In this document: positions 27,569 to 36,126 of the stretch, piece by piece
Layout of the letters: every line of letters begins with the position of its first letter
How positions within the stretch are numbered: position 1 is the stretch's first letter
Assembly (NCBI GenBank): GCA_013791955.1
Contig: VMSW01000005.1
Coordinates: 124,001 to 188,000, forward strand
Source: Propionicimonas sp.
GTDB taxonomy: Bacteria; Actinomycetota; Actinomycetes; Propionibacteriales; Propionibacteriaceae
Length of the DNA stretch: 64,000 nucleotides
Direction of reading: 5' to 3'
Made by a program: the position numbers and the translations under genes
The notes under the pieces: generated by a model
Seen by the model: only the letters and a program-made list of their open reading frames with translations
Told to the model about the DNA's origin: nothing
The model's database searches: none

Positions 27569-28918
27569 GTGGCTACCAGGGTCATCACCTACGGCACCTT
27601 CGACATGTTCCACGAAGGTCATCGACGCCTTCTGGAGCGCGCCCGGGAACTCGGTGATCACCTGACCGTCGGGGTCACTTCCGAGGACTACGACGCCACT
27701 CGCGGCAAGCTGAACGTGCAAGAGGGCCTGATGCAGCGCATCGAAGGCGTCCGGCGCAGCGGCCTGGCCGACGAGATTATCGTCGAGGAGTACGAAGGCC
27801 AGAAGCTCCACGACGTGCAGAGCCGCGATATCGACACCTTCGCGATCGGTTCGGATTGGTTGGGTAAGTTCGACTACCTGAACCCGTTCTGCGACGTGGT
27901 CTATCTCGATCGCACCAAGGGCATTTCCAGCACTGATCTACGCGCCGAGCGTCACGGGACGGTGCGTATCGGCGTGATCGGCTCGGGGCGGATCGCGGCG
28001 CGCTTCGTGCCAGAGAGTCGCTTCGTCAGCGGAGTGAGTGTGGACGTGGTCTACAGCCCGAATGCCGCCAACGCGGCGAGGTTCGCTGCGACCCACGAGC
28101 TTGATCGGGCCTGTGGCAGCGTTGAAGAGCTGTTCGCACTGGTTGATGCGGTCTACATTGCCAGCCCCCATGGCACCCACGCCGAGCTGGTGCGCGCGGC
28201 GATCGCCGCGGGCAAGCATGTGCTGTGCGAAAAGCCGCTGGCGCTGACCAAGGCTGAGGCGGCAGAGCTGTTCGCGCTCGCAGCTGAGGCGAAGGTGGTG
28301 CTGATGGAGGCGATCAAGACCGCCTATGCGCCCGGCTTCCGTCGGATGCTCGCCGTTGCCCAGGGTGGCTCGATTGGTCAGCTGGTTTCGATCGATGCCA
28401 CTTTCACCAAGCTAATCCCAAGCGGTCGTGAACACGTCGCCCCCGAAGGGGGAGCGATCTCGGAACTGGCCAGCTATGTGCTGCTGCCGTTCGTGAAGCT
28501 TTTCGGTACCGAGCCGGTCGAGGTGCGCACGACTTCGCTGAAGCCGCCGGGGTCCGAGGTGGAGGTGTTTTCCAAGATCGATCTCACCTATCCCAACGGC
28601 GTCGGCACCGCGCGGGTTGGGATCGGGGTGAAGGCCGAGGGCGAACTGGTCATCGGCGGCACTGAGGGCTACCTGTATGTGCCGGCGCCGTGGTGGCTGA
28701 CCGACTACTTCGAGCTGCGTTATGAGGACCCCGGGAAGCGCGAGCGCTACTACGTGAAGTTCGCGCGCGACGGCCTTCGCTACGAGATCGGTGAATTCGC
28801 GGCCGTGATTCGAGCAGGCGCGCTGGCCAGCTACATGCTGCGGCCCGAGGAGTCGATTGGGCTAGCGGGAATGATCGAGGCGGCCAGGAGTCAAGACCGG
28901 TATTTTGGCGTAGAGTGA
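27569..28918 (+). CDS. TagD-like glycerol-3-phosphate cytidylyltransferase fused to a Gfo/Idh/MocA oxidoreductase
   Basis: A 449-aa fusion. Residues 1-~128 are TagD/TarD-like: ITYGTFDMFHEGHRRLLERA (GTFDxxHxGH) and RTKGISSTDLR, the CTP-site motifs. Residues ~130-449 are a Gfo/Idh/MocA enzyme: IGVIGSGRIA (NAD loop), YIASPHGTHAELVRAA and CEKPLALT with the conserved Lys-Pro. The first domain makes CDP-glycerol. The second would oxidise or reduce a polyol or sugar in the same pathway, perhaps supplying the phosphate substrate. The start, GTG, is four bases after the PLD copy 2 stop, without a clear site. Confidence 0.88.
   Translation: MATRVITYGTFDMFHEGHRRLLERARELGDHLTVGVTSEDYDATRGKLNVQEGLMQRIEGVRRSGLADEIIVEEYEGQKLHDVQSRDIDTFAIGSDWLGKFDYLNPFCDVVYLDRTKGISSTDLRAERHGTVRIGVIGSGRIAARFVPESRFVSGVSVDVVYSPNAANAARFAATHELDRACGSVEELFALVDAVYIASPHGTHAELVRAAIAAGKHVLCEKPLALTKAEAAELFALAAEAKVVLMEAIKTAYAPGFRRMLAVAQGGSIGQLVSIDATFTKLIPSGREHVAPEGGAISELASYVLLPFVKLFGTEPVEVRTTSLKPPGSEVEVFSKIDLTYPNGVGTARVGIGVKAEGELVIGGTEGYLYVPAPWWLTDYFELRYEDPGKRERYYVKFARDGLRYEIGEFAAVIRAGALASYMLRPEESIGLAGMIEAARSQDRYFGVE
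28911..28916 (+). promoter_or_regulatory. Candidate -10 box before FnIII-EEP copy 1
   Basis: CGTAGAGT contains the hexamer TAGAGT, 63 bases before GTG 28980. The identical CGTAGAGT stands at nearly the same distance before copy 2, so the duplication seems to have carried the promoter. Confidence 0.45.
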
Positions 28919-28979
28919 TCCAGCAGTGAATTAGTACTCGGCCAGCGGGGGGCCGGCCACTTAGTTGAGAGGCCCCCTC

Positions 28980-30602
28980 GTGTACCGCTCGCCCACGCGA
29001 TTCGTCCGCACCGCGCTCGTCGCGCTGGTAATCGCCCCCGCACTCTCCCTCGGTTATGTGAGCGCGCCCGCTTCGGCCCAGCCCACGCCTACTCTGCGCG
29101 CGGCAGCTCTGCTGAAGGCCTCAGCCCCGGTGCTGGCGAGCGCCTCCACCACCCGACTGGCAATCGATTGGCCCGACTTCGCCGGTGCGCCCCGCTACCG
29201 GGTGCGCTACTCCAAGTACGCCAGTTTCAAGAAGTCGGTCTACAAGCGCGCCACCAGCTCCAAGATCGTGCTGAGCGGCCTCAAGGCGTCCACCAAGTAC
29301 TACGTCCGGGTGCAGGCGATCAAGAACAATGCCAAGGGCACCGCCTTGTCGGTCTATTCGGCGACGAAGGTTTTCGCCACGGCTAAGAAGCTGAAGTACG
29401 CCGCGCCCACCAGTTTGGCGGGCAAGGCCTCGGCTCGCGGGTCGGACGCAATCGCGCTGAACTGGAAGTTCTACAAGCCTGGTTTGCGGTACCAGGTGCA
29501 GTACGCCCGCAACAAGTCATTTGCCGGGGCCAAGGCCACCATCGTCCGCGGGCCGTCAACCGCGATCACCGGGCTGGCCACCAGCACCGTCCACTATTTA
29601 CGGGTCAGGGTGGTGGACGCCGCCGGCAGGCCAGCCAGCGGATGGTCGAAGGTGGTAGCCACCGCCACCCGGACGCCAGCGGATCCGGCAGCCGAGCCGC
29701 TGCAGGTGGCCAGCTACAACATTCGCAACGGCACCAAGTCCACCGATACTGGCAACCGTTCCTGGGCGGTGCGCCGAAATCTGGTGGTGAAGCAGATCAA
29801 GGGCAACAAACTTGACGTCGTCGGCCTGCAAGAAGCCGAATACACCTACCTGGTCGGGGCTGACGGCGCCTGGAAGCATCAATACCAGGACCTGGTCGAG
29901 GTGCTGGGTGGCTCCTGGAGGATCACCTGCGCGACGGAGGAAAACCCCAACTGCGATAAGTCGAACAACTACACCGCTGGCACTCGGCTCATCTACAACT
30001 CTGAAACTGTGAGTCTGCGTCAGGCCGGCATCTACGGCCTGTCCACCCGTAGCGGCGACGTCCGACGATTCCTGGTGTGGGGGATCTTCACCCAGAAGTC
30101 GACCGGGCGAGACTTCTTCTTCGCCAACACTCACCTCGACGATGCCAAGACCGACGCTGGTTACAGCTACCGGGTCACTCAGGCCAAACAGGTACTGGCC
30201 CAGATTGCGGCTAACAACCCCAAGGGTCTCCCGGTGATCCTCACCGGCGACATGAACTCGCACAAGTGGCGCAAGCCGAACAACGCCCCGTACAAGCTGT
30301 ATGTGGCCGCCGGGTTGGTCGATCCGATCGGCAACACCGACTTCTCCCGTACGGCGGTCAAACCCACCGCTGAGGTACGGATTCGCACTGAGTTCGACTC
30401 GTGGAACAACTTCGGTGCGAAGCCAGACCAGCACGGCTGGGTGAACGGGATCAACGTCGACTACGTCTGGGTTTCGAAGTCGGTGACCACCTTGGAGTTC
30501 GAGACGATGGTCAACATCAGCGACGCCACTTTGAAGTTCGTTGGACCGGTGCCCTCAGATCACAACATGCTGCGAGCCAGCGTGCTGATTCCGAAATCCT
30601 GA
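28980..30602 (+). CDS. Secreted FnIII-endonuclease/exonuclease/phosphatase protein, copy 1
   Basis: A 540-aa exported protein: signal peptide (to ~ASAQ), two fibronectin-III-like domains (~44-125 and ~133-225, the second shared with copies 2 and 3), then an EEP domain. EEP motifs are VASYNIRNG, VVGLQEAE (catalytic Glu), FFFANTHLDD, ILTGDMNSH and PVPSDHNML (catalytic His). EEP enzymes include nucleases, sphingomyelinase-like and other phosphodiesterases. GTG 28980 is used because GAGAGG precedes it, exactly as in copy 2; an in-frame TTG at 28965 overlaps that site. No C-terminal anchor. Confidence 0.85.
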   Translation: MYRSPTRFVRTALVALVIAPALSLGYVSAPASAQPTPTLRAAALLKASAPVLASASTTRLAIDWPDFAGAPRYRVRYSKYASFKKSVYKRATSSKIVLSGLKASTKYYVRVQAIKNNAKGTALSVYSATKVFATAKKLKYAAPTSLAGKASARGSDAIALNWKFYKPGLRYQVQYARNKSFAGAKATIVRGPSTAITGLATSTVHYLRVRVVDAAGRPASGWSKVVATATRTPADPAAEPLQVASYNIRNGTKSTDTGNRSWAVRRNLVVKQIKGNKLDVVGLQEAEYTYLVGADGAWKHQYQDLVEVLGGSWRITCATEENPNCDKSNNYTAGTRLIYNSETVSLRQAGIYGLSTRSGDVRRFLVWGIFTQKSTGRDFFFANTHLDDAKTDAGYSYRVTQAKQVLAQIAANNPKGLPVILTGDMNSHKWRKPNNAPYKLYVAAGLVDPIGNTDFSRTAVKPTAEVRIRTEFDSWNNFGAKPDQHGWVNGINVDYVWVSKSVTTLEFETMVNISDATLKFVGPVPSDHNMLRASVLIPKS

Positions 30603-30676
30603 GAGCCGGACGGACGGTTTGGGCCGCCAGTCGCGCTCCGGTGAGATTGGGTGGAGTGAAAACCTGAGAATTGTCG

Positions 30677-30682
30677 TAGAGT
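30677..30682 (+). promoter_or_regulatory. Candidate -10 box before FnIII-EEP copy 2
   Basis: TAGAGT within CGTAGAGT, 59 bases before GTG 30742, matching the layout before copy 1. A CCCTC/GAGGG hairpin lies in the leader between box and gene. Confidence 0.45.
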
Positions 30683-30741
30683 TTCACAGGAAGTGCCCTC
30701 GCGGTTAGTGAGGGCCAACAGATCGGCTGAGAGGCTGCCTC

Positions 30742-32115
30742 GTGCGCGGATTCCCGTCCCGACCGTCCACTTCGGTTTTGGTCGCGCTGGCTTTGGCGCC
30801 GGTGTTGGCTTTCGGCACGGTGAGCACGCCAGCCCAGGCCCAGGATCCGCTCCCGCCACGCGCATTCGCCTACGCCACGACTGTGGCGCCTCAGGTGGTG
30901 TTGCCGGCCGCGACAAAGATGAAATACGCCGCGCCAACGGGGCTACGGGCCAAGGCGTCGGCGCGCGGCGCCGACGTGGTGGCGCTGAACTGGTCTTTCA
31001 AAACCCCAGGGCTGCACTACCAGGTGCAGTACGCCACGGCAGCCAACTTCGTGGGTGGTAAGGCCATCATCGTCAAGGTGGCCTCAACTGCCATCGGCGG
31101 GTTGCCGACCGGAGCCCGCTATTACTTCCGGGTTCGGATCGTCAACTCGGCCAACAAGGCGGTCAGCGGCTGGTCCAAAGCTGTCACCACCGGGGCCCAG
31201 GCGCCGGCGGACTCTGGGGCCAGGCCACTGCAGGTGGCCAGCTTCAACATTCGCAACTGGAAACGAACCGGCGGCGGCAAGTGGAGCGTCCGCGGACCAT
31301 TGGTGGCCGCCACGATCCTCAGCCGCAGGTTGGACGCGGTGGGGTTACAGGAAGCCGACTTCAACAAGGTCGGTGGGATCAACCAGATCGACAGCCTGTT
31401 GCGAATGCTGAACGCAAAAGGCGCGGCCTATCGCGTCGTGGTGAGCGGCTCGGCCGCCACTGCCGGCACCCGGATCATCTACAACTCAGCGACGGTGACC
31501 CCGGTATGGGCTGGGATGCGTCAGTTGTCGACCCTGGCAGGCGATGTGAAGCGCTATGTGGTCTGGGCGCACTTCGTCCAGAACTCCACCGGGCGCAAGT
31601 TCCTCTTCGCCACCACCCATCTGGTGAGCAACCCGAAATCGGTGAAGACCAAGAAGTGCAGCGGCGCCCAAACCAAGTACTACAAGAAGCGCAAGGAGCA
31701 GGCCGGGCAAGTGGTGGCCGAGATCAAGGCGCGTAACACCGAGGGTCTGCCGGTGATCCTCACCGGAGACATGAACTCCCACAAGGTGCATTGCCCCAAC
31801 AATGCGCCCTACCGGGTGTATGCCGCCGCTGGGCTGGTGGACCCGCTGGGCAACCCGGACTTCTCCAAGACGCCAGTGAACCCAACCGCCGAGGTGCGAA
31901 TCCACAGCGAATGGGACACTTCGAACCACTACGCCCGCAAGCCGGTGCGGCACAACATCATCAACGGACATCACGTCGACTACGTCTGGGTGTCGAAGTC
32001 GATCAAGACCCTCGAATATGAGGTGGTGGTCAAGATCAATGACTCGACGTTGAAGTATGTCGGCACGCATCCCTCTGACCACAACATGGTGCGCGCCAGC
32101 GTGTTGATTCCGTAG
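30742..32115 (+). CDS. Secreted FnIII-endonuclease/exonuclease/phosphatase protein, copy 2
   Basis: A 457-aa paralogue with signal peptide (cleavage near PAQA), a single FnIII-like domain (~60-150) and the EEP domain (~160-457). Motifs: VASFNIRNW, AVGLQEADF, FLFATTHLV, ILTGDMNSH, HPSDHNMV. It lacks the first FnIII domain of copy 1 but has an inserted Cys-containing stretch (KTKKCSGAQTKYYKKRKEQ) shared with copy 3, and a second Cys near HKVHCPNN that could pair with it. GAGAGG precedes GTG. Copies 2 and 3 are therefore closer to each other in the catalytic domain. Confidence 0.85.
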   Translation: MRGFPSRPSTSVLVALALAPVLAFGTVSTPAQAQDPLPPRAFAYATTVAPQVVLPAATKMKYAAPTGLRAKASARGADVVALNWSFKTPGLHYQVQYATAANFVGGKAIIVKVASTAIGGLPTGARYYFRVRIVNSANKAVSGWSKAVTTGAQAPADSGARPLQVASFNIRNWKRTGGGKWSVRGPLVAATILSRRLDAVGLQEADFNKVGGINQIDSLLRMLNAKGAAYRVVVSGSAATAGTRIIYNSATVTPVWAGMRQLSTLAGDVKRYVVWAHFVQNSTGRKFLFATTHLVSNPKSVKTKKCSGAQTKYYKKRKEQAGQVVAEIKARNTEGLPVILTGDMNSHKVHCPNNAPYRVYAAAGLVDPLGNPDFSKTPVNPTAEVRIHSEWDTSNHYARKPVRHNIINGHHVDYVWVSKSIKTLEYEVVVKINDSTLKYVGTHPSDHNMVRASVLIP

Positions 32116-32220
32116 TCCTGAGCTGGGCAGCGGGTGTTGGGCCAGTTGCCCACGCCCCTACACTTGGGCGGCAGTTTGGTGCTGGTCACGGGGGCGATCG
32201 GTGCCGAGAGGGGGCTGTAG

Positions 32221-33543
32221 GTGTCGAGCAATTCGGGCCTGCCCGGACACGGCAGGTGGTGGGCGGTGCTGTGCGCTTTGGTGCTGGCGCTGCCGCAGCT
32301 GGTGGTGGCCTCGAGCGCCGCCGCCGGGCAGCCGCTAGCGCCCGCGCGTCCGTCCTACCCCTATGCCAAGCCCAGCGGCGTGGTCGCCAGAGCATCAGCC
32401 GGCGGCGCGGACACCATCGTGTTGACCTGGAATTCCCTTGGTACCGGGGTGCGCTATCAGGTGCGGTGGGTGAATGGACGCACCGGGGCGGCCGAATCGC
32501 GAATCGTCAAGGTGCCGGTGACCACCATCGGGGGGCTGTGGAGCCGCTCCCGCTACTACTTCCGCGTCCGCGTGGTGGGCGGGGACGATAAAGCCGACAG
32601 CCCCTGGTCGAAGCGAATCGCGGCCACGACCAAGAACCCCCGCGACCGGCTGGCCAAGCGGCTCCGAGTGGCCACCTACAACATTCGAAATGGCACCAAC
32701 TCCGGGGACGGCAAGCCCTGGAGTGTCCGGCGCACGTTGGTGGCGGCGGCGATCAAAGCCCAAAAGCTCGACGTGGTCGGGTTGCAGGAGGCTGAGCACA
32801 AGCGAGTCTCCTCAGGGGTGGCGCAATACCGTGACTTGTTGAACCTGCTCGGCTCCCATTGGCGGATCACCAGTACCGGCAACACCGCAGGCACCCGCAT
32901 CATCTACAACTCCAAGACTCTCACCAAGGTCGGTCAGGGTTCGGCAAAGCTCAGTGGTGACAACAAGCCGAAGCGGTACGTGACCTGGGCGGTCTTCAAA
33001 CAGAAGTCGAGCGGACGCAAGTTCTTCTTCGTCAACACCCATCTGGTGCGCAGCCCCGGTGGTGCGGTGAAGTCCAGCGGCAAGTGTGGAAAGAGCGACA
33101 CCAAGTACTACAAGATGCGCAAGTTGCAGGCGGCCCAGGTGGTCGCCGCGATTCGTGGGCATTCAGGCGGGCTCCCGGTGGTGCTCACCGGCGACATGAA
33201 CTCCCACAAGTTTCACTGCCCCAACAACGGCCCGTACCGGGTCTACCGAGCGGCGGGATTGGTGGACCCCATCGGCAACCCGGATCGCTCGAAGTCACCG
33301 GTTGGCGCCACCACTGAGGTGCGGATTCACACTCAGTACGACTCCAGCAACCACTTCACGAGCGCCCCGAAATCGCATGGCTGGGTCAACGGCTCGAACG
33401 TCGACTATGTGTGGGTGTCCAAGTCGGTCACCACCTTGGCGTACGAGACGGTGGTGAACATCAACTCCGCGGGACGGTTTGACGGCCCCGTGCCGTCAGA
33501 CCACAACATGATTCGGGCGACCGTGCTGATTCCGAAGTCGTGA
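32221..33543 (+). CDS. Secreted FnIII-endonuclease/exonuclease/phosphatase protein, copy 3
   Basis: A 440-aa paralogue: signal peptide (residues ~12-35), one FnIII-like domain (~50-140) and the EEP domain (VATYNIRNG, VVGLQEAEH, FFFVNTHLV, VLTGDMNSH, PVPSDHNMI). The pair of cysteines in SSGKCGKSDTKYY and HKFHCPNN matches copy 2. GAGAGGGGG lies six bases before GTG. A candidate promoter TTGGGC-16-TACACT sits at 32137-32164. The next gene, a SanA/YdcF-like protein, starts 15 bases after this stop from its own leaderless promoter. Confidence 0.85.
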   Translation: MSSNSGLPGHGRWWAVLCALVLALPQLVVASSAAAGQPLAPARPSYPYAKPSGVVARASAGGADTIVLTWNSLGTGVRYQVRWVNGRTGAAESRIVKVPVTTIGGLWSRSRYYFRVRVVGGDDKADSPWSKRIAATTKNPRDRLAKRLRVATYNIRNGTNSGDGKPWSVRRTLVAAAIKAQKLDVVGLQEAEHKRVSSGVAQYRDLLNLLGSHWRITSTGNTAGTRIIYNSKTLTKVGQGSAKLSGDNKPKRYVTWAVFKQKSSGRKFFFVNTHLVRSPGGAVKSSGKCGKSDTKYYKMRKLQAAQVVAAIRGHSGGLPVVLTGDMNSHKFHCPNNGPYRVYRAAGLVDPIGNPDRSKSPVGATTEVRIHTQYDSSNHFTSAPKSHGWVNGSNVDYVWVSKSVTTLAYETVVNINSAGRFDGPVPSDHNMIRATVLIPKS

Positions 33544-33546
33544 GCT

Positions 33547-33552
33547 TAGGCT
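33547..33552 (+). promoter_or_regulatory. -10 box of a leaderless promoter (sanA-like gene)
   Basis: TAGGCT, six bases (GAGGTG), ATG 33559. This spacing decides the start in favour of ATG 33559 over the overlapping GTG at 33556. Confidence 0.5.
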
Positions 33553-33558
33553 GAGGTG

Positions 33559-34179
33559 ATGAACCCCCTCTCCCGCGGCCTACGAGTCCTGGCTGGTGGC
33601 GGTGTGCTGGCCTTAGTGGTGGCTGGCTCGGTGACTGCCTGGGTGCGGCTGCTTTCGGCTGGCCGGATCGTCGCGGCCGACCAGTTGCCGCCGATGCCAG
33701 TCGCGTTGGTGTTGGGCGCTCAGGTCCACCCGAACCTGGTGCCCTCAGGGTTCCTCCAGGCCCGACTCGATTTGGCGGCCCAGCTGTATGCCCGTGGTCT
33801 GGTCGAGCACCTGCTCCTTTCCGGTGATGGACGCTCCCGGTTCTACGACGAGCCAGCCACCATGCGCGCCTACCTGGTTGAGCGCGGCGTGCCGGAAGCG
33901 GCGATCACTACCGACCCTGACGGACTGGACACCTTCGCGTCCTGTCGCCGGGCCCGGCAGGAGTATGGCTGGCGCGAACTGGTCGTGGTCAGTCAGCGTT
34001 ATCACCTGCCCAGGGCAATCGCGATCTGTGCGCTGCTGGGCATTGACGCCTGGGGCGTGGGCGATGAGACGATGCGCCGCAGCGGCCGGATCTGGCGCCA
34101 CGGCACGCTGCGGGAGGCGGCGGCGAACCTGAAAGTGGTCTCCGACCTGGCCGTCCACTGGTGGGATCAGCGCAGCTAG
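33559..34179 (+). CDS. SanA/YdcF-family (DUF218) membrane protein
   Basis: A 206-aa protein with one N-terminal TM segment (~10-32) and a DUF218 domain outside the membrane: VALVLGAQVHPNLVPSGFLQARLDLAAQLY, LLLSGDGRS, TDPDGLDTFASCRRA and VVVSQRYHLPRAIAIC. SanA-type proteins affect envelope barrier function; the biochemical role is unsettled. It closes the cell-envelope region and is followed by argS. Confidence 0.88.
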   Translation: MNPLSRGLRVLAGGGVLALVVAGSVTAWVRLLSAGRIVAADQLPPMPVALVLGAQVHPNLVPSGFLQARLDLAAQLYARGLVEHLLLSGDGRSRFYDEPATMRAYLVERGVPEAAITTDPDGLDTFASCRRARQEYGWRELVVVSQRYHLPRAIAICALLGIDAWGVGDETMRRSGRIWRHGTLREAAANLKVVSDLAVHWWDQRS

Positions 34180-34233
34180 GTCAGCGATATTGCGGCGGTC
34201 AGCCGCTGGTGTGGGCCATGGAAGAATGTCGAC

Positions 34234-35868
34234 GTGTTGTCTTTGCCGTCTCTATTGAGCGCCCGCGTCCAGGACGTGGCTGGGATCGACCCCGAGCTGC
34301 GACCGGCCACCCGTCCCCAGTTTGGCCATTACCAGAGCAACGTTGCCCTGCGCCTAGCGAAGGCGGCGGGCCGCCCGCCGCGTGACGTGGCAGCTGACCT
34401 GGTGGCGAAGATCGAACTGGATGACGTCTGCGAGCCGCTCGAAATCGCCGGACCCGGGTTCATCAACCTGCGAATCAAGTCTGAGGTGCTGGCCCGGGTG
34501 GCCAGCGAAGTGCTGGCCGATGAGCGGGCCGGTATCGGTGCGGCGTCGGTGCCCAAGACGGTCGTTGTCGACTACTCCTCGCCCAATGTGGCCAAACAGA
34601 TGCATGTGGGCCACCTGCGCTCAACCATCATCGGTGACTGCTTCACCCGGGTATTGCGCGCTCAGGGACACCAGGTGATCCCGCAGAACCACATCGGCGA
34701 CTGGGGTCGCCAGTTCGGCATGTTGGTTGAGCAGATCCTGGAGGAGCAGCTGGACCTCTCAGCCCTCGACCTGCCTGGGGCAGAGGCGCTCTATCAGCGG
34801 GCCAATACCCACTTGAAGGAGTCCGAGGAGTTCGCTGATCGGGCCCGCGAGCGGGTGGTGAAGCTCCAGGCGGGCGACGCCGAGACCAAGCAACTGTGGC
34901 GGCAGTTGATCGAGGTTTCGCTGGCCGGATTCAACGACACCTACCGGCGGATGAACATTCTGCTCACCGACGCCGATCTGGCTGGGGAGTCGACCTACAA
35001 CGCCGACCTTGCGGTCGTGGCGCAAGACCTGGAGTCGCGCGGGATCGCCAAGGTCGACGACGGTGCGCTAGCGGTCTTCGTCGAGGGGCAATCGACCCCG
35101 GCCATCATTCGCAACGCCCAAGGTGGCTTCGGCTACACCTGCACCGACCTGGCCGCGATTCGGCACCGGGTGGGCGAGCTGGGCGCGAACCGGCTGATCT
35201 ATGTGGTCGGCTCACCGCAGGAGTTCCACTTCCGACAGGTCTTCACCGTGGCCAGGATGGCCGGCTATCTGCCCGAAACGGTGAGTGCCGAGTTCGTCGG
35301 CTTCGGCCAGGTGTTGGGGGCGGACGGAAAGAAGTTCTCCACCCGCGAAGGCACCGCCGTCACCCTCAATTCGCTGCTGGACGCGGCCGAAGAGCAGGCG
35401 GCACCGTCCATCGCTTTGGCGGCGATCAAGTACGCCGACCTGTCCAGCGGCTTGCAGAAGGATTACACCTTCGATGCCGAGCGGATGGTGGCCACCACCG
35501 GCGACACCGGGCCGTACCTGCAATACGCGCACGCCCGAGCGAATCAGATTCTGCGCAAGGCCGAGGCTGAGGGTTACCCCTTCACCGACGTGACGGTGCT
35601 TGGTGAGCCAGCCGAGCAGCAGGTCGCCTTGTTGCTCAGCCGTTTCGGCGAGGTCGTGGCAGCCGTGGGGGAGACCCTGCAACCGCACCGACTCTGTGGC
35701 TACCTCTATGAGTTGGCTGGCGCGCTGAGCGTGTTCTACGAGCAGTGCCCGGTGTTGAAGAGCGAGGGCGAAGTGCGCTCCTCTCGACTGGCGCTGTGCG
35801 CGGCCACCAAGAAGGTGCTCGCCAGCGGCCTGGACCTACTCGGCATCGAGGCCCCTGAGCGGATGTGA
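34234..35868 (+). CDS. argS: Arginyl-tRNA synthetase
   Basis: Charges tRNA-Arg with arginine. The 544-aa length and layout are normal for class Ia ArgRS: N-terminal Add-1 domain (~1-75, with HYQSNVALRLAK), the HIGH-like HVGHLRST, GDWGRQFG, the KMSKS-region variant GKKFSTREG, and the DALR anticodon-binding domain with C-terminal LGIEAPERM. The loss of a canonical KMSKS is usual in ArgRS. GGAAG precedes GTG 34234; an AAGAAT box six bases before the GTG could also make it leaderless. Confidence 0.96.
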   Translation: MLSLPSLLSARVQDVAGIDPELRPATRPQFGHYQSNVALRLAKAAGRPPRDVAADLVAKIELDDVCEPLEIAGPGFINLRIKSEVLARVASEVLADERAGIGAASVPKTVVVDYSSPNVAKQMHVGHLRSTIIGDCFTRVLRAQGHQVIPQNHIGDWGRQFGMLVEQILEEQLDLSALDLPGAEALYQRANTHLKESEEFADRARERVVKLQAGDAETKQLWRQLIEVSLAGFNDTYRRMNILLTDADLAGESTYNADLAVVAQDLESRGIAKVDDGALAVFVEGQSTPAIIRNAQGGFGYTCTDLAAIRHRVGELGANRLIYVVGSPQEFHFRQVFTVARMAGYLPETVSAEFVGFGQVLGADGKKFSTREGTAVTLNSLLDAAEEQAAPSIALAAIKYADLSSGLQKDYTFDAERMVATTGDTGPYLQYAHARANQILRKAEAEGYPFTDVTVLGEPAEQQVALLLSRFGEVVAAVGETLQPHRLCGYLYELAGALSVFYEQCPVLKSEGEVRSSRLALCAATKKVLASGLDLLGIEAPERM

Positions 35869-35906
35869 TTCGCCCCGCAAGCTTGTGGAACCGTAGCCAG
35901 CTGGCT

Positions 35907-36039
35907 GACCCTTCGGCAAGCTCAGGGAACTGAAGTCAGTAGCTGCTCAGGGAACTGAAGCCAGTCGGCTACTCAGGGAACTGAAGCCAGTCGGCCGCCC
36001 AGGGAACTGAAGCAAGATCCCTGAGCTTGTCGAAGGGTC
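35907..36039. repeat. Repeat cluster: four direct 26-base units inside a 22-base inverted repeat
   Basis: The flanks GACCCTTCGGCAAGCTCAGG (35907) and, at 36018, its reverse complement with one mismatch form a long inverted repeat. Between them a ~26-base unit starting CTCAGGGAACTGAAGCCAG recurs at 35921, 35946, 35972 and ~35998 with small changes. CCCTTCGACAAGCTCAGGG-type palindromes are scattered in many high-GC genomes. It lies 38 bases after argS and before the DUF2975 promoter, and may also terminate argS. Confidence 0.8.
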
Positions 36040-36062
36040 CCTGAGCTCAGCTGGGTCAATGC

Positions 36063-36118
36063 TTGACAGGCAGGCAATCGGTCCATATCGTTTCTCGATA
36101 ACATCGAAAAACGATATG
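36063..36118 (+). promoter_or_regulatory. Promoter with overlapping palindromic operator for the DUF2975-HTH pair
   Basis: A consensus -35 TTGACA (36063-36068) is followed after 17 bases by a TATCGT -10 (36086). An inverted repeat with 10-base arms CATATCGTTT and AAACGATATG (36084-36118) covers the -10 and start region and ends eight bases before ATG 36127. The likely ligand is the HTH protein encoded by the second gene. Confidence 0.65.
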
Positions 36119-36126
36119 GAGATGTC

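Noticed and set aside
34234-35868. Defective arginyl-tRNA synthetase because KMSKS is missing
   Set aside because: Most ArgRS lack a canonical KMSKS; the other motifs and full length are intact.
35921-36017. Short CRISPR array
   Set aside because: The units abut each other without unique spacers, and no cas gene is present.
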